This document shows, one piece after another, positions 11,485 through 20,680 of a stretch of DNA of 34,116 nucleotides. Origin of the DNA: Echinococcus granulosus (taxonomy: Eukaryota > Platyhelminthes > Cestoda > Cyclophyllidea > Taeniidae); contig NW_020170400.1 in NCBI RefSeq assembly GCF_000524195.1, positions 495,782-529,897 on the forward strand, in the 5' to 3' direction. Positions within the stretch are counted from its first letter, which is position 1. Each line of letters opens with the position of its first letter. The notes under the pieces are model-generated. The model did not search any database and had not been told where the DNA came from. It saw nothing but the letters and a program-made list of their open reading frames with translations. Both the position numbers and the translations under genes were made by a program.

Positions 11485-12223
11485 TAAGCACGGTTCTTTT
11501 GTAGGATATTGTGCTGAATTGAACAGTGTGAATCACGGTTTGATGTACATTATTATTGAAGTTGTTAAGTCAATTTAACGTTAAAAATTTTTAAATGCTT
11601 AGTATTTATTTTTTAATAATTTTTTTATGCTAAAGATAGTTCACACCAAGCAAAATTTGTGTGTTGGAGTTGTTATTCATGTGATATCCTTGCATTATTG
11701 TTCTCTATAAGCAATCGCAACATCAATTGCTTTCCTTGATTCGTGTTTTGATGCATGGATTTAGCTGACACATTTTACTCTTGTTAAATGTGTTAAGTAC
11801 TTACTTCTGTATTGGTGCTTAAATCCAGTTAAAGTGTTATCTTTATGGGCAAATTAGTAAGTTCAAGGTTGCCTGGTGTCTGATTTAAATTTTTTGCGTA
11901 TTTTTCTTTCTTAAATGTAGTAGAGATATAGTAGAATCTTATGAAAGTTAGGCAAAGGGGGATTGTGTGTGTAGTCATAGTAAAGACTGACATTTGGCTT
12001 TTTGGTTTAAGTTTACTTGCTAATATACGGTACGTTACTACAGTAGGTTCAAGCACTCTAATTTGACAAGTTTAGTGTGGATAGTTGCCAATTTTCTTTA
12101 AGGTTGGACGTAATTATAATTTTACGCCCCTGCCTCCACCCTCTTTTTAAAAAAATACTGCTGTTGATTTCAATTCCTTGGGACTATTTGACTTATGCCT
12201 TATTACCACGCACTGTGAGGTGA

Positions 12224-12415
12224 CACCCCCAACACCAACTTCTTCCATTTGATCCAATCGAGTTTTGGGCTTACCTTATGTCCGCCCTTGAAGCCACCAC
12301 CGAAACTTCGCTCCCTTGCTCCATATCGAGCAACATCAGCTCTCCATAACGTATGCTACGATTACAAATTGAGTCACTTTGAGGCGCTGAGAGCCGTTTA
12401 TGGCTGTTTTATTTA
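12224..12415 (+). mobile_element. Possible decayed LTR-retrotransposon gag fragment
   Basis: A C-rich block that contrasts with its AT-rich flanks. One plus frame (12224-12349) reads LLPFDPIEFWAYLMSALEAT. The next frame then gives YDYKLSHFEALRAVYGC. A P-F-x-P-x-x-F-W-x-x-L-x-x-x-L-E-A segment followed by Y-D-Y-x-x-S-x-x-E-A-L has the outline of the Ty3/gypsy gag capsid region in many animals. A frameshift lies between the halves, and no LTR, primer site or polymerase is seen. Confidence 0.28.
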
Positions 12416-12767
12416 ATACTTCTCCACTTTTTGATGGTACTTTACCATGTGGTTGACCTACATCTACAATAACTCGTCACATCTGGCACATTTATGTTCA
12501 GTTACTTTAAGCTTGCTCTCAAATGCCGGTTGGATGTTTAATTGTAATTCAAACTGGTTTATTCTGCAAAGCAGGTTTTCTTTGGTTTTAAAACTACTAA
12601 AGTATTATTCACAACTCAGGGTAAGTTGTGAAATATAGTAATTTCCATGTATTTCTAAGAAGGTTGCCCTATTTTTTTGACTTTACAAGTGTATTTTATG
12701 GTCAGTAAAGATTGGATTTTTCAACAAAATAATTGCACGTAAAACTGACAAGGCATTTTGCGACAAC

Positions 12768-12893
12768 TCAGCATATTATGTTTCTTTCCAGTAATTGTCG
12801 CAAAACAAAAGTTCTTCTTTTACTTCTGCCTTTTTGATAACTTTGCTTCATAGGCTCACTAATTTTTTGGTATTTAGGTGAAATAGCTTCAAT
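12768..12893 (-). CDS. Putative terminal exon, basic C-terminus
   Basis: On the minus strand a strong pyrimidine-rich acceptor (tttctgttgtgcttggctgcag) ends just before 12893. A 41-codon frame follows to TGA, reading IEAISPKYQKISEPMKQSYQ, then KGRSKRRTFVLRQLLERNI. It is basic and likely helical near the end. The same frame is open upstream to an ATG at 12953, giving a 61-codon alternative without splicing. The splice-site quality favours an exon. The family is not recognised. Confidence 0.3.
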   Translation of the reverse strand: MEAISPKYQKISEPMKQSYQKGRSKRRTFVLRQLLERNIIC

Positions 12894-13194
12894 CTGCAGC
12901 CAAGCACAACAGAAAATGCACATTGAAATTCTTCTTTCGGTGCTATATAGCATTAAACTTCATAGGTAAGGAACACGAAAGTAGCAGCTGCGAATGGCTC
13001 TCCAGACAGCGTATTTGCATAATTTTTTTACTTTTTACCATGGCAATATTGCCGACTCTTGTCCCTTATTAATATCCTTGTGTTTGATTAGCAGATTTCA
13101 TGTCCAAGGTTTACCAAAATTGCGTTAATAAGATTACATTTTTGGATGCTGTTCCCTGATATATTACAAATATCCATTTCATACTTGTAAAACC

Positions 13195-13350
13195 ATGAAT
13201 TTACTTAATTTATTGGTAGCTTTAAACTTTACAACTGTAATTTTCGACTATTTGATTCTAAATACAATCAATCCAAATAACAGGCAGGAGACAACCGAAA
13301 TTTCTTGCATGGAGCAATACGAGTTCCTAAGGTCTCTTGCGAATGAAAGC
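13195..13350 (+). CDS. Putative first exon of a secreted or membrane-anchored protein
   Basis: ATG at 13195 (context aaaaccATGa) opens a frame of 59 codons. The first 24 residues, MNLLNLLVALNFTTVIFDYL and ILNT, are mostly hydrophobic and would serve as a signal peptide or anchor. A polar part follows (NPNNRQETTEISCMEQYEF, then LRSLANES). The frame reaches AAAGC followed by gtaagc at 13351, a strong splice donor, in phase 0. Without splicing it ends at TAG 13372-13374 after eight more codons. The N-terminal residues lack a basic start, which weakens the signal-peptide reading. No partner exon in matching phase was found. I do not recognise the family. Confidence 0.3.
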
Positions 13351-14331
13351 GTAAGCTTGGTAGATTTTTACTAGAGAAATTAGTCGCATTAAAACAATAA
13401 GGCAATATTTAAAAAGAAATCCGATGATAGATTGAAGTAAACTTTTGATGGCGTCAGTCTCGTCCGTAATGACTCATGAAAAATGTTGATATACCTAATC
13501 CTGCATCATTGATATGTTTTCTGTTGTGGAAATTGAACAAGACAGGCCCTTCTATCATATCACCAGAAACAATCACACCGTAGAAACTGGGGCAGACTAC
13601 CACACCTGACCACAATAAGTTAAGATTGTTTTAAGCTGAAGGTGTTTTTAACAAGAGGTATTGGGATCTTGTGAACTCCATCATTATGTACGATGGCATC
13701 TGAGCATAGCATTTTATCACCTCTGCATTAAAATAATGATAATAAACAAAATCTTCACTCAAAGAAAGGGCAGAGTTGCTTTATGAAGAAAAACATAGGT
13801 CTGCTTATCAGCAAACAGAGTAAACGTGGTGACATTTGGCACATTCAACAGTTGCCTGACTTTGTCAGCGTTTGCATGACTCTATGAAAGGCTTATTTTA
13901 AAAAGCAGGTATCTTTATTCAGGAAGGAAAACAAATGCACTGGACTGCATAAATGTCCAAAAAGCTTGCCACGCATCTCTTGTGTTTTACAAAAAACATT
14001 ATAACATGCCTGCCGGTTCTTATGCCTAGTACAAAAACTAAGCCATTTCTGAAGCATTTAGTTATGAACATATTTGATATATGAAGGATATGGTGATTTG
14101 TTTGCTTCTTTGCAAAATGTGTGTATCATGTTCCACCGTATGGCGCCCATTTGATTCGCAAGCAAACTTTACTCGCCTCTTAGTACTGGCCTGAAAATAT
14201 TATGGTAGTCTATTCGTATATGCCGTGTGTCATCAAATCCTTTCAGCTGCTATGATTTCTTCAGTTGATGAAAAAAACGAAACTAAAACCTTCAAAGCGT
14301 AATTTTCAACCATATCAATTGGACAGTATGC

Positions 14332-14643
14332 ATGGCCGTGATTAGAGCTTGTCGTGATTCAATAATAAAGTTAATTATTGCAGAATTTCCCAAACAGAAA
14401 GAGTCTTTGCCGGAATTATTAGAGCTGCCATCTATGTGTGAACAATATCTGCAGAAGTCTTTAACCCAACTTAATCCCCGTTTGAAAAGCGAGCGAATTT
14501 GTATTACATTCATTAGATCCAGTCGCCATTCGTGTGAGGGAGTTTTAATTAGCTACTATAAATGCGTCTCGCAATGCATGCAAGCAAAAGCTGTTACAAG
14601 TTTTCCAAGCTTTGAGGTGCTAAATAAACGTCATAGTTCCTAA
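14332..14643 (+). CDS. Hypothetical 103-codon frame or exon
   Basis: ATG at 14332 opens a frame to TAA at 14641-14643. The first 55 codons (AVIRACRDSIIKLIIAEFPK, then ELLELPSMCEQYLQKSL) look helical and protein-like. The rest is less convincing. An acceptor-like caattggacag ends at 14326 and a gtatta donor-like site follows at about 14498, so the real unit could be an exon of about 170 bases. The opposite strand is also open over most of this stretch. It does not align to the CxCRI family despite similar length. The family is not recognised. Confidence 0.25.
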   Translation: MAVIRACRDSIIKLIIAEFPKQKESLPELLELPSMCEQYLQKSLTQLNPRLKSERICITFIRSSRHSCEGVLISYYKCVSQCMQAKAVTSFPSFEVLNKRHSS

Positions 14644-14704
14644 ACGCCCCCATAGCATTTCAACCCTAGAATAATATTCTTGTCTAAATGGGATAGATTA
14701 CTAA

Positions 14705-14830
14705 AGAAAAAAAAAAATTAATTGCTGCCTTCAGCACTGAACGGCAAATCATTTTATGTGCAAAATCTGTATTATGGGGGTCAGTTTTTTGCCTCAAACC
14801 TAAAGTACCCTTAGAGTTTTAGTGGCTTAT
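14705..14830 (+). repeat. Diverged dispersed repeat, copy 2
   Basis: The partner of 660-790 in the same orientation, ending just left of the N gap. A further partial match to the tattatggggtca core is at 14963-14975 on the other side of the gap. Confidence 0.45.
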
Positions 14831-14854
14831 TTATCAAAGAGCTCAAAACGTTCC

Positions 14855-14954
14855 NNNNNNNNNNNNNNNNNNNNNNNNNNNNNNNNNNNNNNNNNNNNNN
14901 NNNNNNNNNNNNNNNNNNNNNNNNNNNNNNNNNNNNNNNNNNNNNNNNNNNNNN
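14855..14954. other. 100-base scaffold gap (N run)
   Basis: Exactly 100 unknown bases, the conventional length for a gap of unknown size. Similar short motifs lie on either side (tattatgggggtcag before, tattatggggtcaaag after), so a repeat may have been collapsed here. Confidence 0.99.
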
Positions 14955-15369
14955 TCAACTCCTATTATGGGGTCAAAGTGGGTGATTGAAGTTATGGGGC
15001 AGACAGTCCAAATGACGCATACGAATTTATCATGAAGTGTTTTACTCGGAGGGGAGGAATTAATAAGTAGTTCACTTAGTTAGATTCGGTGCTACTAAAT
15101 TTGTGTAAGCAGCAATTTTTTACAAAACGTACTTACCTAAATTAGCCAAAAAAGTTTTAATCGCTACCTGATTTTATTCAAAGCTGACGCGAATCTTAAA
15201 TTAATTAGCACCTAACTTAACAAAATGTCCTTAACTGCCCCAACATTTTTAGATTGGTTTTTTGTGCATATTTGAAAATGCACTGCAAATCATTCCATGT
15301 TATTTAAAGCATGTGTTTTTTATTAAAAGTTATTTCTTCAAAGAGCGGAAAACTTCACCGCTCTAATTT
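14955..15369. other. No gene seen right of the gap
   Basis: AT-rich spacer between the N gap and duplication unit 1. Confidence 0.5.
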
Positions 15370-15544
15370 TTTTAACACTAGATATTTATCACTACACTAC
15401 CTCATTTGTTTAAGATAATTTTCACGTTTTCTTTCATTTTTGAGTATTAAACTTCGTGATTAATACTTCGTCCATCTAAACAGTCCTCCAGTTGACTTAA
15501 GCTAGAGTTCAAACTTTGTATCGCCTCCTTAGTACTATCTAAAA

Positions 15545-15856
15545 ATGCGGTATACACCGGAAATCGCCTCTCTCATGAACAGGAATTGTACAACGTCCAT
15601 TAAATCTTCATTTGGAACTGAAATTAAGTTGTCTTCGGATCTATTCTTGCGGCCGCATTTCCAGGACCTCCTCAGATTGGTGGATCAATGCACCTGTCGC
15701 ATTACCTGGGAAGACTCTCGGATATTAATTGATTCCTTATCATCATATCTTTTTCCTATTGTTCAAGAGCGCCTTCAAACCTCCAACTTTGTCCTGGAGC
15801 ACAGTGAAGTATACGAGGATGTATATTACTTCGTGGTGCTTCAGCCTCCAGCTTGA
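15545..15856 (+). CDS. Small unnamed family protein, copy A (103 residues, CxCRI core)
   Basis: ATG-to-TGA frame of 103 codons, richer in G+C than its surroundings. I do not recognise the family, so no function is given. Copies B and C in this window share its plan: an N-terminus M-R/Q-Y-S/T, an early N-x-C-T, a core QCTCRI followed by a DS and ILIDSL, and a C-terminal FVLEHSEVYEDVYYFVVL. No signal peptide, membrane segment or zinc-finger spacing is evident. Against copy B, nucleotide changes fall mostly at third codon positions (for example CAT-TTC-CAG against CAT-TTT-CAA), which supports past selection on the protein. AATAAA at 15917-15922, 61 bases past the stop, is a plausible polyadenylation signal. 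The gene sits at the left end of a tandem duplication. It could be a one-exon gene or a single exon of a longer one. Confidence 0.7.
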   Translation: MRYTPEIASLMNRNCTTSIKSSFGTEIKLSSDLFLRPHFQDLLRLVDQCTCRITWEDSRILIDSLSSYLFPIVQERLQTSNFVLEHSEVYEDVYYFVVLQPPA

Positions 15857-16555
15857 CTTCAGCACGTACAGCAGCTTTATTAAAAATTAAAGCTGAACAT
15901 TCACCCGTCTTTGCTTAATAAACTGCTTTTGATTTCTTAGGATTGTCAGTTTTTTGGTACACGTACGGAGGGCTTATCTATCTCATCTCGGTTTCGAGGA
16001 GCAGTGACCTTAGAGTTGTCGAAACTGTTAATTGGCAATGGCATTGATACTTAAATGGTATGGATTATTTGGCCCGATCAGAAGTAGAATTTGAGATTTT
16101 AGAAAATACCTTTAATGCAAGATATTGGCACCTTTGAAGGTGAAGTAAACTTGGAGATAGTTTTTCCTCATGAGTGACGTGAATATGCCCAAAATTAGTA
16201 TTCTGCAAACAAATAACTTACTTAAAGATAATGACAGTTATTCACACCCATTTTTTTAAATAAATGGCCAGTGATTTAACTATTTTTGTGAGTTTTGAAG
16301 CATTTTAAGTAACACATGAAGAGATGAAGCCTAGTTTTTGGCATAAAACATTTCGGTCTTTCTTAGTAGGATGCAATTACGGGAAGCTTCGCAGCGTTTT
16401 CAAGTTGCCTTTTTCCTTGGCAGGATGTCTGAGGATGGTACGCATTCACATAATCAAAAAAATTTTTGGCCCCTTGAGTAAAAGTGAGTGAACGTAGGTA
16501 CTGCACACATTTTCGTTCAGAAAGGCAACTTCTTAATGTAACCTAAAAGAAGGTC

Positions 16556-16594
16556 AGTGAGCTCCCCTCCACACAGTCTGCACTTGAATTACAA
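16556..16594 (-). pseudogene. Unit 1 copy of the CxxC exon, probably disabled
   Basis: The minus strand encodes FKCRLCGGELTDLL and ends at TTTTAG followed by gttaca, matching the donor position of the unit 2 exon at 18319. Immediately upstream, an in-frame TAA precedes Phe because of a one-base difference from unit 2. The acceptor region (ctctgcctggccag) is altered but still usable in another phase. The remnant retains the synonymous pattern of a once-selected exon. Confidence 0.4.
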
Positions 16595-16861
16595 AATGGA
16601 GGAATGTCCCGATCTGGCCAGGCAGAGAATTAAATTGTACATTAATTGTCTTATTTCGGAGGAAGTTGTCCAGAATGAATTGGAAACAAAAGGTTAGCGT
16701 GGCGATACATTTTGAATTCTGTCACTGCCGTCAAAAAGTAAAAAAGGTGTTTTTCGGGAAGGAAATTCTGTACTGAGATTAGGGAAGACTAGGGATTAAG
16801 TGATCAAGAATTTTGACTTTCTTGGATACCTTAAAGCTAATAAGTCTGTGCATAATAATAA

Positions 16862-17155
16862 CAGGCACCTGTTGTTAACACTTTTTTTAAAGTTTACTGT
16901 AGTACTTATATTGTTTTAATGTTCCTTCTGGAGAGGAGGCAGGGATATAAATCGAACCTCGTGACAGAAGAGTCGACGTCCTGCAAGTCTGAGAGTGGTT
17001 ACGGATCCTCACACTCCCAAACTTTGTATTGGTTTTCACAATTCACTTCCCCCAATAAATCTGTCGAAATCAAACCGACCTGGTTGTTTCAAGAGTTCGA
17101 GGAACAGGGAAGAGGAGACCTACGAGCCTCGCCCCATAATATGTTGCCTTGTTAA
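16862..17155 (+). CDS. Hypothetical frame between the duplication units
   Basis: The plus frame is open from just after a stop near 16860 to TAA at 17153-17155, with ATG at 16919. The part before and around the ATG is hydrophobic (YCSTYIVLMFLL) and is followed by ERRQGYK. Then come a Ser-rich polar stretch (SCKSESGYGSSHSQT) and an acidic WLFQEFEEQGRGDL. A membrane segment followed by a cytoplasmic tail is one reading. G+C content is visibly higher than in the flanks. It lies in the unduplicated spacer between units 1 and 2. A second plus frame at 16995-17207 is its shadow. Confidence 0.25.
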   Translation, partial: QAPVVNTFFKVYCSTYIVLMFLLERRQGYKSNLVTEESTSCKSESGYGSSHSQTLYWFSQFTSPNKSVEIKPTWLFQEFEEQGRGDLRASPHNMLPC

Positions 17156-17335
17156 ACAACCTATACACACACCTTTTAAAATTTGCTTTACGCAAATAAT
17201 TTCCTAACAATATTTATATCAGACCTTGTTTGAAATATTAAAGCTCGTGATAAACACCTCGTTGATCTTAACAGTTCTACATTTGACTTGGTCGAGAGGT
17301 CAGACATATACTCATCTCAACAGAATTGCCTATAG

Positions 17336-17664
17336 ATGAGGTATACAGAAGAACTTGCCTCTCTTATGAACATTAAATGCACAAAGTTTATCCAATTTCC
17401 CTCTAAAATGAGCTTCATTTGTCGCCAGACCTACCCGTTCATACTCATTTTCAAGAGCTCCTTAGGTTGCTATATCAATGCACTTGTCGTATTGCACTGG
17501 ACAACTCCCTAATCTTGATTGACTTCTTATCAACACATTACTATCCAATGTTCCAGCATTGTCTATGTACTTCTGGCTTTGTTCTAGAGCACAATGAATT
17601 ACATAAGGTTGGATATTACTTTGTGGTGCTACGCCAGCAAAATCAGCTCACTCCCATGGAATAG
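17336..17664 (+). pseudogene. Small unnamed family, copy B (one frameshift)
   Basis: This is the duplicate of the gene at 15545-15856, offset by about 1.79 kb. It opens with ATG at 17336 (MRYTEELASLMN) and matches copy A codon by codon to about 17405. There a one-base loss around 17405-17411 shifts the frame, and the homologous protein continues in the next frame through HFQELLRLL, QCTCRI, LILIDFLS, FVLEHNELH and YYFVVL to a TAG at 17662-17664. The downstream frame is otherwise open for at least 81 codons and extends about 9 residues beyond copy A at the C-terminus. One lesion in an otherwise intact frame means a young pseudogene or a sequencing error. The upstream sequence is also homologous to that of copy A. 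Confidence 0.75.
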
Positions 17665-18318
17665 CTATCCAAAAACATTTAATAATTGAAACCAACTTGT
17701 TGATTTACTTGACTGTTTTCCAAATTCATTGAAATGTTGGTTGTTTTAATGCATATTTTTAGGGGATTTATCGGCTCTACCTCGGTTTTGAGGAGCAGTG
17801 ATCTTAACTACCTCTGAATTGTCACAAGGCAGTGGCGTTGTTGACTGAAAGATGTGGGTTATTTGGTTTTTTCATAAATAAAACCTGAAAGTATAGGGGG
17901 TAGTCTTGGCTCATGACATTAGAATCTACAGCGTTGAAGTTGACTTATGTAAAAGATGCGCGATTGTTCACAAAGTTAGCTGCTCTGATTTGATAATATG
18001 ACCTAACTAGATACCTGTACATTTGCTCGAACCCATAGTGCTAGTAATTTACAAGGGACAAAATAATTTCTTGCGAGGCTTTTACAAGTAACTGACCGCG
18101 CAAATGGATAATTAATTACCTAGTTTTAGCACAAAGTAAACGCACCATCTTCTTAAGTCAAGTGCACTTCTAATAATTTTTGCGGTTTCATGAGTTGCCT
18201 TTTCTTCGTAGTATTGTGTCCACCAAAAGATATTTCGCCACAAAGTAAATAAGATTCTAGGCACTTACTAAATGTCGGTAAACATTAGGATTGAAGAAAT
18301 TGGACTTCTCGTTGGGAC

Positions 18319-18393
18319 CTGAAAGATGATCAGCAAGTTCTCCTCCACACAGCCCGCATTTGAACGACCAAACGTAGGCTTGTGCGTTTTGAG
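18319..18393 (-). CDS. Putative internal exon encoding a CxxC (LIM-like) zinc-binding peptide
   Basis: A minus-strand segment of 75 bases is bounded by an acceptor (aattttttcgcag before 18393) and a donor (CAG followed by gtccca). Both boundaries have phase 1, so the exon is symmetric. It encodes QNAQAYVWSFKCGLCGGEL and then ADHLS. The W-x-F-x-C-x-x-C-x-x-x-L pattern recalls the middle of a LIM domain, although the usual Cys before Phe is Ser. The homologous peptide in unit 1 (16556-16594) is FKCRLCGGELTDLL. Of nine nucleotide differences over 14 codons, six are at third positions and five of the six codons carrying them keep their amino acid. The G-GT exon end is also retained in both units. 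The exon joins in phase to a candidate exon at 18632-18665. LIM membership is tentative. Confidence 0.45.
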
Positions 18394-18631
18394 CTGCGAA
18401 AAAATTAAATTTGAGCATAGCTTATGTATTAGGCAGTTACGGCATTTGGTACAATAGAAAGTTTAGATGGTGGCGTTCCAACAAAGTGGTTGTTAATTCA
18501 ATAAAAAGGCCTTTTGTTGAGGACAGTCACTTTTACTCTAATTAAAAAATAGCCACTTGCAATTGATTAAGTGATCTGACTTGCTATGACAATCGTCTGA
18601 CCATTGAAATCCCGGCGCGATAAAATGGCAC

Positions 18632-18665
18632 CTGTGGAGCGTAGGGCTACAACCATAGACCCTAT
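18632..18665 (-). CDS. Putative 34-base upstream exon of the CxxC gene
   Basis: On the minus strand a strong pyrimidine tract (ttctttattcatttcattt) leads to an acceptor at cctccag. After 34 bases comes a donor CACAG followed by gtgcca. Read in phase with the exon at 18319-18393, across a 238-base intron, it gives IGSMVVALRST joining to AQNAQAY. A G-x-x-V-x-A-L segment ahead of W-x-F-x-C-x-x-C is what the first half of a LIM domain can look like, but the spacing is longer than normal. A longer exon that ignores this acceptor is also possible, because the same frame is open upstream for some codons. Evidence is splice signals and phase only. Confidence 0.28.
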
Positions 18666-18699
18666 CTGGAGGTTTAAATGAAATGAATAAAGAACACGG

Positions 18700-20660
18700 A
18701 TTGTGAAGAAAGATATGAGAAGTGCACGCCAAATATGCATTAATTATTCCAAAAATCTGAAAGCTGCCTTTGAATTTTACAGAACAAGCAGTAATGTTCA
18801 GTGCTGTGTCGGGCTTGATGTTGGCGCATTAAATCAATGTGTGACGCTTTATTCTCCTCCCAACATTTTAATAATTTGCATAAAGGAGTCTTGACTAGTC
18901 AACTGTCAGCTTTAAGTAGATGGACCCAGAAGGACGAATCTGATCAAATCTATGTTATCTGTAGATATTTGGTGGTTAGATGGTTAGTTAGTTGTTGAGT
19001 AGGCCAGTCGGTCCGGTAGTAGCTAAAACTGAAATATGTTTGATTGCAAAGATTGTTTGATCTTCGAGAGGTGGATGATTCCTCGGTTCGAATGACGAAG
19101 GTGACTGCTCAAATGTTGCTATATAATGTCAGTTTCCTTCCGGAGTCACATTCAATTTTCCTACGGATATGTTGCTAGTACATATGGCAGTGATTAAATG
19201 GTCAGTGAGAGAAAATGCATAACTGACAGCAAGGTGATTTCGAACCTGAGAAGATACGGCCATCTTGAATACCATTAATTGGCAAGATCGGAGACAAATG
19301 CGCTTCCCTTAAGACCAAAAAAAGACCTGGTTGGTCATTTTATACGTTTTTGTATTAGGCACTTTGAAAATCAAATCAGAAGGAAATGTGCTTTTGCTGC
19401 TGCAGTGATTTAAAGACTTGGGCTTGTTTTCAGCATAGATAAAACTGTCTGATAATTTGGTTGCATAAATCCGCCCTCCCTTGGCATTTTTGTCAAGTTG
19501 TCAAAACCTGCCATCCTCTTAAATAAAGTGTTCTTATTTCTACTCCGCTTTGGAATCCTTCCAACATTACGCCTCATTGCAATGTGGACTTAGAGGGCAC
19601 TTAGACACAACGATTGCAGATGACTACGAGTTCGCGGAATGTCCTTATGTTTTACCAAGTTACTACTGCAGAGCATAGTCCAGTTTAAAAGGGAATTGGC
19701 ATCAGGTTGCCAGTTCCTGTGTTTGACAGTAGCCAAGCCTACGTTAAATCAGTGATATTTTTGGGTACTGCTTTTTTACGTACCGTTATTTAAAGCACCG
19801 GTGATAGTTGATGTCATGGCTAAAATAGTGAATAATTAGCTAGAAACATCAGCAACCAAAAAAATGGGCATCAGACCCGGTTGGTTTTAATGAAACGGCT
19901 TAAGACAATTAAACTGCTTACAAAGGATGACACAGACCTTCTAAATTGTTGAGGAAGACTTTAGTAGAATTACAACGATGGGGCAAATTACAAAGATAAA
20001 TCAAACAAGCGAAATAACTTAGCCTTTACCATCACAAAGCCTAGTCGATGCTGCTACGCCTTGTTACGATTCATCAATACATTTATTGGTTAATCGCGCA
20101 AGACACACGCCTCCACAGAGGCACCGAACTCAACAGTACTGTGAAAATTCAGGCGATCTGCCACCTCTGAGCACCATAAGTTAATGCTCTTTAGAACAAA
20201 GTTGCCTTATGGGAAAGATCATCGTCTTGTGGGTTCTTTCATTGCGTATGCCGACATATTATTATGTGATATTATAAATTCCTCATCAGGGTAATGGGTA
20301 CATGCAAGTTTTTTAACCGTTGATGGAAATATTGTTTTTTAAAATATTGGCTATTTTGCTGACGAGTAGGCAAATCAAAAAAGGGGATTTTTTGTTATAT
20401 TTACTTGAATTTAATTGCTATTCAATCAAAGATATGTAAAACAGAAAATTACGCAAATTAACTCAAAAATGAACGTACAACTCTGATGAAATGGGTGGTA
20501 ATTCTCCCGATTTTTCCCTAAAACTAACTAGCAACTCTTTACCACTAGCAGTCACATCGTATCTTTGCAAAAATGTTTCGAACATACGAAATGGTAGTAC
20601 AATATGTTGTTATAGGAACTTTTCCTTTAAAGATATTTTTTAATATAACCCGAGTCAAAA
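18700..20660. other. Mostly empty
   Basis: A plus frame at 18703-18894 (NYSKNLKAAFEFYRTSSNVQ) is mildly protein-like but lacks ATG and clear splice sites. The B-box motif at 19085 is the only other feature. Confidence 0.35.
19085..19095 (+). other. tRNA-like B-box motif (possible SINE remnant)
   Basis: ggttcgaatga matches the internal pol III B-box consensus and is flanked by an imperfect arm (cctcg and cgaagg). No cloverleaf, anticodon arm or acceptor stem could be built around it, so a functional tRNA is not claimed. A decayed tRNA-derived SINE is possible. Confidence 0.2.
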
Positions 20661-20680
20661 TAAGATTATCACTGTCGTGA

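Larger units (their letters stand above)
15370..16880. repeat. Tandem duplication, unit 1
   Basis: Unit 1 of a diverged direct duplication whose partner is at about 17200-18640, offset about 1.78 kb. Matching anchors, in order, include tattaaacttcgtgattaat (upstream of copy A), the copy A gene, gaggagcagtgaccttag downstream, the block ending cctccacacag at 16566-16576, ggattaagtgatcaag, and ggcacctgttg near 16864. Identity by eye is roughly 70-75 percent with many small indels. The edges are approximate. Offsets measured at the gene start (1791) and at cctccacacag (1776) agree. Confidence 0.8.
17200..18640. repeat. Tandem duplication, unit 2
   Basis: Unit 2 of the direct duplication described at 15370-16880. 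Anchors in the same order are tattaaagctcgtgataaac, copy B, gaggagcagtgatctta, cctccacacag at 18342-18352, gattaagtgatctgac, and ggcacctgtgg near 18628. The right-hand edge falls close to a candidate minus-strand splice donor, beyond which the two units no longer match. Confidence 0.8.

Noticed and set aside
14292..14513. Minus-strand 73-codon frame
   Set aside because: It overlaps the more protein-like plus frame and has no splice or start support.
16596..16697. A neat 33-codon plus-strand frame MEECPDLARQ... ending at TAG
   Set aside because: The duplicated unit does not preserve it. The minus-strand reading just beside it carries the synonymous-change signal.
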